64,000 nt of DNA. Source: Clitopilus passeckerianus. Its lineage: Eukaryota; Basidiomycota; Agaricomycetes; Agaricales; Entolomataceae. Positions 61,304-64,000 of this stretch are shown in pieces. The notes below the pieces were generated by a model. The model was not told the origin of the DNA. It saw only the letters and a list, made by a program, of their open reading frames with translations, and did no database searches. The stretch lies in contig CALYLX010000150.1 in NCBI GenBank assembly GCA_944990035.1, positions 744,001 through 808,000 of the forward strand. Reading direction: 5' to 3'. Within the stretch, counting starts at the first letter, position 1, and each line of letters starts with the position of its first letter. The position numbers and the translations under genes were made by a program.

Positions 61304-61496
61304 ACAAGAAACAATATACGGAGGTCCACGAAACCATAAATGTGTATTGGGAAATGTGCTGTGCCGAATGTAGTATATACAAGTACAATGATGAATGTGA
61401 ACCAACATTATGCCGAAAAGTGTCTTTCAAGTGGTTGATGGGCTGGAATGGGGGAAAAAATGTGGAGTAGATGGAAATGATGCAGATAAATTAAGG

Positions 61497-63072
61497 TCAA
61501 GTGCAAGAAACGCTGGCAATCCTCCCGTAACCGTCATCCCCATATCTTACACTCTTCCTCTTTTTCCGGTTCTCTATCGCAACGTCTTCGTCGTTGTCTT
61601 CCGTGTCATCTTCCTCATCTATGTGGACTTCCTTTCCAGTAGCATTTGCGCCAAGAATTAGTGCTGTTAAACGTCTACCGTAGACGCATCCTGAATCCAG
61701 ACCGATCGACCAGCGTTTGGGGTTTAACCCCTTAGAGGCGATGTGCCCGTAGATAACAGTAGAGGGATAGCAGGGAAGAGGCGCACTTGTGGCGTCTGTG
61801 CCTTCCCCAATGTCTGAAGTGAATGGAGCGTTGTCGAAGCCGTTACACCTCGACATGTCATTGTTCCAGATGGTCGTCCACGGAATGCCTTTCTTCGTCC
61901 TATAGGATCAATTTATCAATTTGAATCAGAATTTTGGCGGGGGATAATGGCAGAGAAGCTTACTTGGAAACTTTGCCTTTCACCACAGTTCGTATATTGA
62001 GAATATTCCAGGGGACGGTGTTCTGCGGAACTTCCTCTAGGATGGTTTGTTCCTGTCTCTTCCTCTTCAGCTCTGTCTGATTTACAGGCTTGACGTGCTT
62101 CCCCTTCCGCAGCTTCGGGACACGAGTAAGCGGCTGACGGGGATTCGAATAGGAGAACTTGGGGTTATGTGACAGGAGACCAGCATGAACGATGAAAGTG
62201 TGGGCGGAAGGGATGTGGAGGGTTAGAGGGAGAGACGTAAGGTAGCGGTATTCCGAAGGCGTCATGTCGTACGCAACGTGGAAGTGGTGATCAAAGAGTT
62301 TCCACCCTTTTGGAATCATCTTTCGAAAGGTGATACCTTTCTCTTTCTCGTTGTTCGGCTTCTTCTTCTCTGCCTCGAGTAATTCATCTCGTGCGTCTTC
62401 GTTGAAGTCGTGTGTGAAGGCTTTGGCGACGAGGTTATCCAACCAATGACTACCGCCTGGAAGGGACCGAATCCAGTCCATCCAGCCACGCCATTCTATG
62501 ATGGCTTGGTCGTGATTCCCCCTAACGCCAGTAATGTTGTTGGATGCCATAAATTCTAGGGTTTGCATAGAGCGCTTGTGGGGAACTTTGGTGAGAATGT
62601 CGCCAACATGGACCAGGACATCAGTCTTGGGGTCATAGGATACTTTCTTGAGCAATTTACTGAACAGATGTTAGACGCTGCCAAGGTGCGGAAAATGGTC
62701 GACTCACTTGAGGGGTTTGAACATGCCATGGATATCTCCAACAATAATCACCCGTCTACCGGCTTCATCTGGTCAAAATCCTGTCAAAATTTGCCAAGCC
62801 GTCGTGAGACTTCATCGTACCTATCGGAAAATCGCTTGTAGACAATGTCTTCAAGTACACATATTGTCCAAAATCTGGTACCGCTATATCTGTAGAGTAT
62901 CATTCAACCTGTCATTGAAACTTCGGGAGATTGACATACCAGAGCTCATCCATGGCTCTAACACGATCTCCGAAACGTTCACCTCATTGACTAGGCCGCC
63001 AGTTGTGAAGAAAACGAGGGCAACGGCGAGGACAGAATATACAAAGACCTTTACAGCAGTTATCTCTGCCAT
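61497..63072 (-). CDS. Membrane-anchored calcineurin-like phosphoesterase (Ppn2-like)
   Basis: A dinuclear-metal phosphoesterase; the closest named match I recognise is the yeast vacuolar endopolyphosphatase Ppn2. Start at 63072 gives a single N-terminal membrane anchor (VFVYSVLAVALVFFTTGGLV). Then come FWTICVLEDIVYKRFSDRYD, the metal motif RRVIIVGDIHGM, KKVSYDPKTDVLVHVGDILT, TGVRGNHDQAIIEWRGWMDW, a basic/acidic insert with KPNNEKEKGITFRKM, FIVHAGLLSHNPKFSYSNPR, then GIPWTTIWNNDMSR and VIYGHIASKGLNPKRWSIGL with DSGCVYGRRLTAL. The C-terminus is acidic then basic (HIDEEDDTEDNDEDVAIENR) and stops at 61497. All five metal-ligand motifs (GDIHG, GDI, GNHD, VHAG, GH) are present. Vacuolar location and polyphosphate as substrate are inferences from the anchor and similarity. 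Confidence 0.83.
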
Positions 63073-63208
63073 GAAGGGGGGAAGTGGGAGGCTGACCAGT
63101 TAAGAATGGAACTCTATTTGGGCTTCATCCTCCCAATGGATAACGTACAGAGCCAAGTTTACTCTAGTGTCTAAATTTGGTAGGAGCCACTTAGCCGAAG
63201 ACCGGACT

Positions 63209-63946
63209 TTAGACAGCTGCCTCGGTTGTCCACCTGACGTCCTCCTCGCCTTGTGGCCCGTACCATTTAGCTGCGTTTAGCTTTACAAACTCCTCGAACG
63301 ACCAGAGATTGGGTTCAAGGTCGCGGTAGTCAGCGTAAATGTAGGTTCCGGCTTTGATTGGTGAAGCAAGCTGGTCATCACTGGGCAAGCGAGGCGGGTT
63401 GGCTGGAATCAGCGCCGAATCATCGCCCTTGTCGTATTGATTGAGGGGAATTAGCTCATCCAAGGGGTGGACCTCGATGTCTCTCCGAATGTACTCCTAC
63501 CATTGGCGTCATGAACGGGTCAAACACCGAGATGATAGAAAACGTACATCACCCTCGAAATGGTCAAGTAACTTCATGTCAGCATCAGTCAATCCTGTGA
63601 CTAGGGTTCCTCGGACAGCTCTATCTTCCGGGTTCTCAAGCTCTTTGCCACACAGCAAAAGAGTCTTCTCATAGGGTATAACGCCTGGGTATTCGGCGAA
63701 CTGACGAACGGAATGATGAGCCACATTGCATACTTTTCGTAAACCTCAGTCTTACCTTAACTTCATGACGGGTATGATTCTGTTTAGTGCAGTCAACGAT
63801 TATCAGAAGTTCAGAACCCTATGAGAAGTCGAACTAACCAACAAGACTGCGGGGCATATCTCGAGATGTGAGCCATCGTTCTTGATGACACGCTTGAGTA
63901 CTTTGGGGTGCATCAACGTGCCATAGAAGAATGCATTAATAGCCAT
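63209..63946 (-). CDS. AIG2/gamma-glutamylcyclotransferase-like protein
   Basis: A small beta-barrel protein of the GGCT fold. Start at 63946 (MAINAFFYGTLMHPKVLKRV), with the family's FFYGTLMHP loop at the N-terminus, then HLEICPAVLL, NHTRHEVK, YPGVIPYEKTLLLCGKELEN, RAVRGTLVTGLTDADMKLLD and HFEGDEYIRRDIEV. The Glu in LDHFEGD is in the position of the catalytic acid of active cyclotransferases. The C-terminal part (YDKGDDSALIPANPPRLPSD, AGTYIYADYRDLEPNLWSFE, EFVKLNAAKWYG) ends at 63209. At least four exons, joined in frame. Substrate is unknown; in fungi these are annotated AIG2-like. It lies 137 nt upstream of the phosphoesterase start on the same strand. Confidence 0.85.
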
Positions 63947-64000
63947 CTTGTTGCTTCAACGGTGCTCAACGTATCCTGCCTTCACTCGATAAGCGTTCAA

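Overview
The window is nuclear DNA from a basidiomycete fungus, most likely an Agaricomycete. Genes are split by many short introns (about 50-65 nt, GT...AG), spacing is tight on both strands, and the proteins are fungal: a CBM1-bearing GH5 cellulase, Mediator subunit Med19, the RES splicing factor Bud13, Srs2-type helicase, type I metacaspases, an OPT-family transporter and a SARAF protein. I see no transposon, tRNA, rRNA or CRISPR array. All exon models were read by eye, so internal splice sites are approximate unless stated.

Layout. 0-1.3 kb: 5' half of a Ser/Thr kinase cut by the window edge. 1.4-9.5 kb: four CRAL-TRIO (Sec14-like) genes on the minus strand, with one plus-strand prolyl iminopeptidase between the first and second. 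10.2-19.1 kb: SUN-domain nuclear envelope protein, secreted alkaline phosphatase, BUD13. 19.5-30.6 kb: two related MFS transporter genes flanking an I-BAR-like protein and MED19. 31.3-37.6 kb: CBM1-GH5 endoglucanase, SARAF protein, OPT transporter. 37.8-42.6 kb: methionyl-tRNA synthetase (divergent from OPT), a nuclear-type hypothetical protein, an HSP20-like protein. 43.5-50.8 kb: Srs2-like helicase and a hexose-type transporter. 52.2-54.7 kb: a second kinase, paralogous to the one at the left edge. 56.2-61.3 kb: two tandem metacaspases. 61.5-63.9 kb: a Ppn2-like metallophosphoesterase and an AIG2/GGCT-like protein.

Biology. Most of this is housekeeping with local family expansion: CRAL-TRIO x4, metacaspase x2, kinase x2, MFS x2. 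The cellulase, alkaline phosphatase, OPT and sugar transporters fit a saprotroph or plant-associated fungus that digests polymers and takes up sugars and peptides.

The most important technical point is that at least five otherwise well conserved genes are each broken by one small length change (1-2 nt), mostly in short homopolymers: CRAL-TRIO genes 2 and 4, BUD13, MFS gene 1 and methionyl-tRNA synthetase. Two of these are normally essential, so residual assembly indels are a likelier explanation than pseudogenes. I found no convincing new multi-gene system. The best biological leads are the CRAL-TRIO array, the kinase pair with its unnamed N-terminal module, and the tandem metacaspases with micro-exon prodomains.
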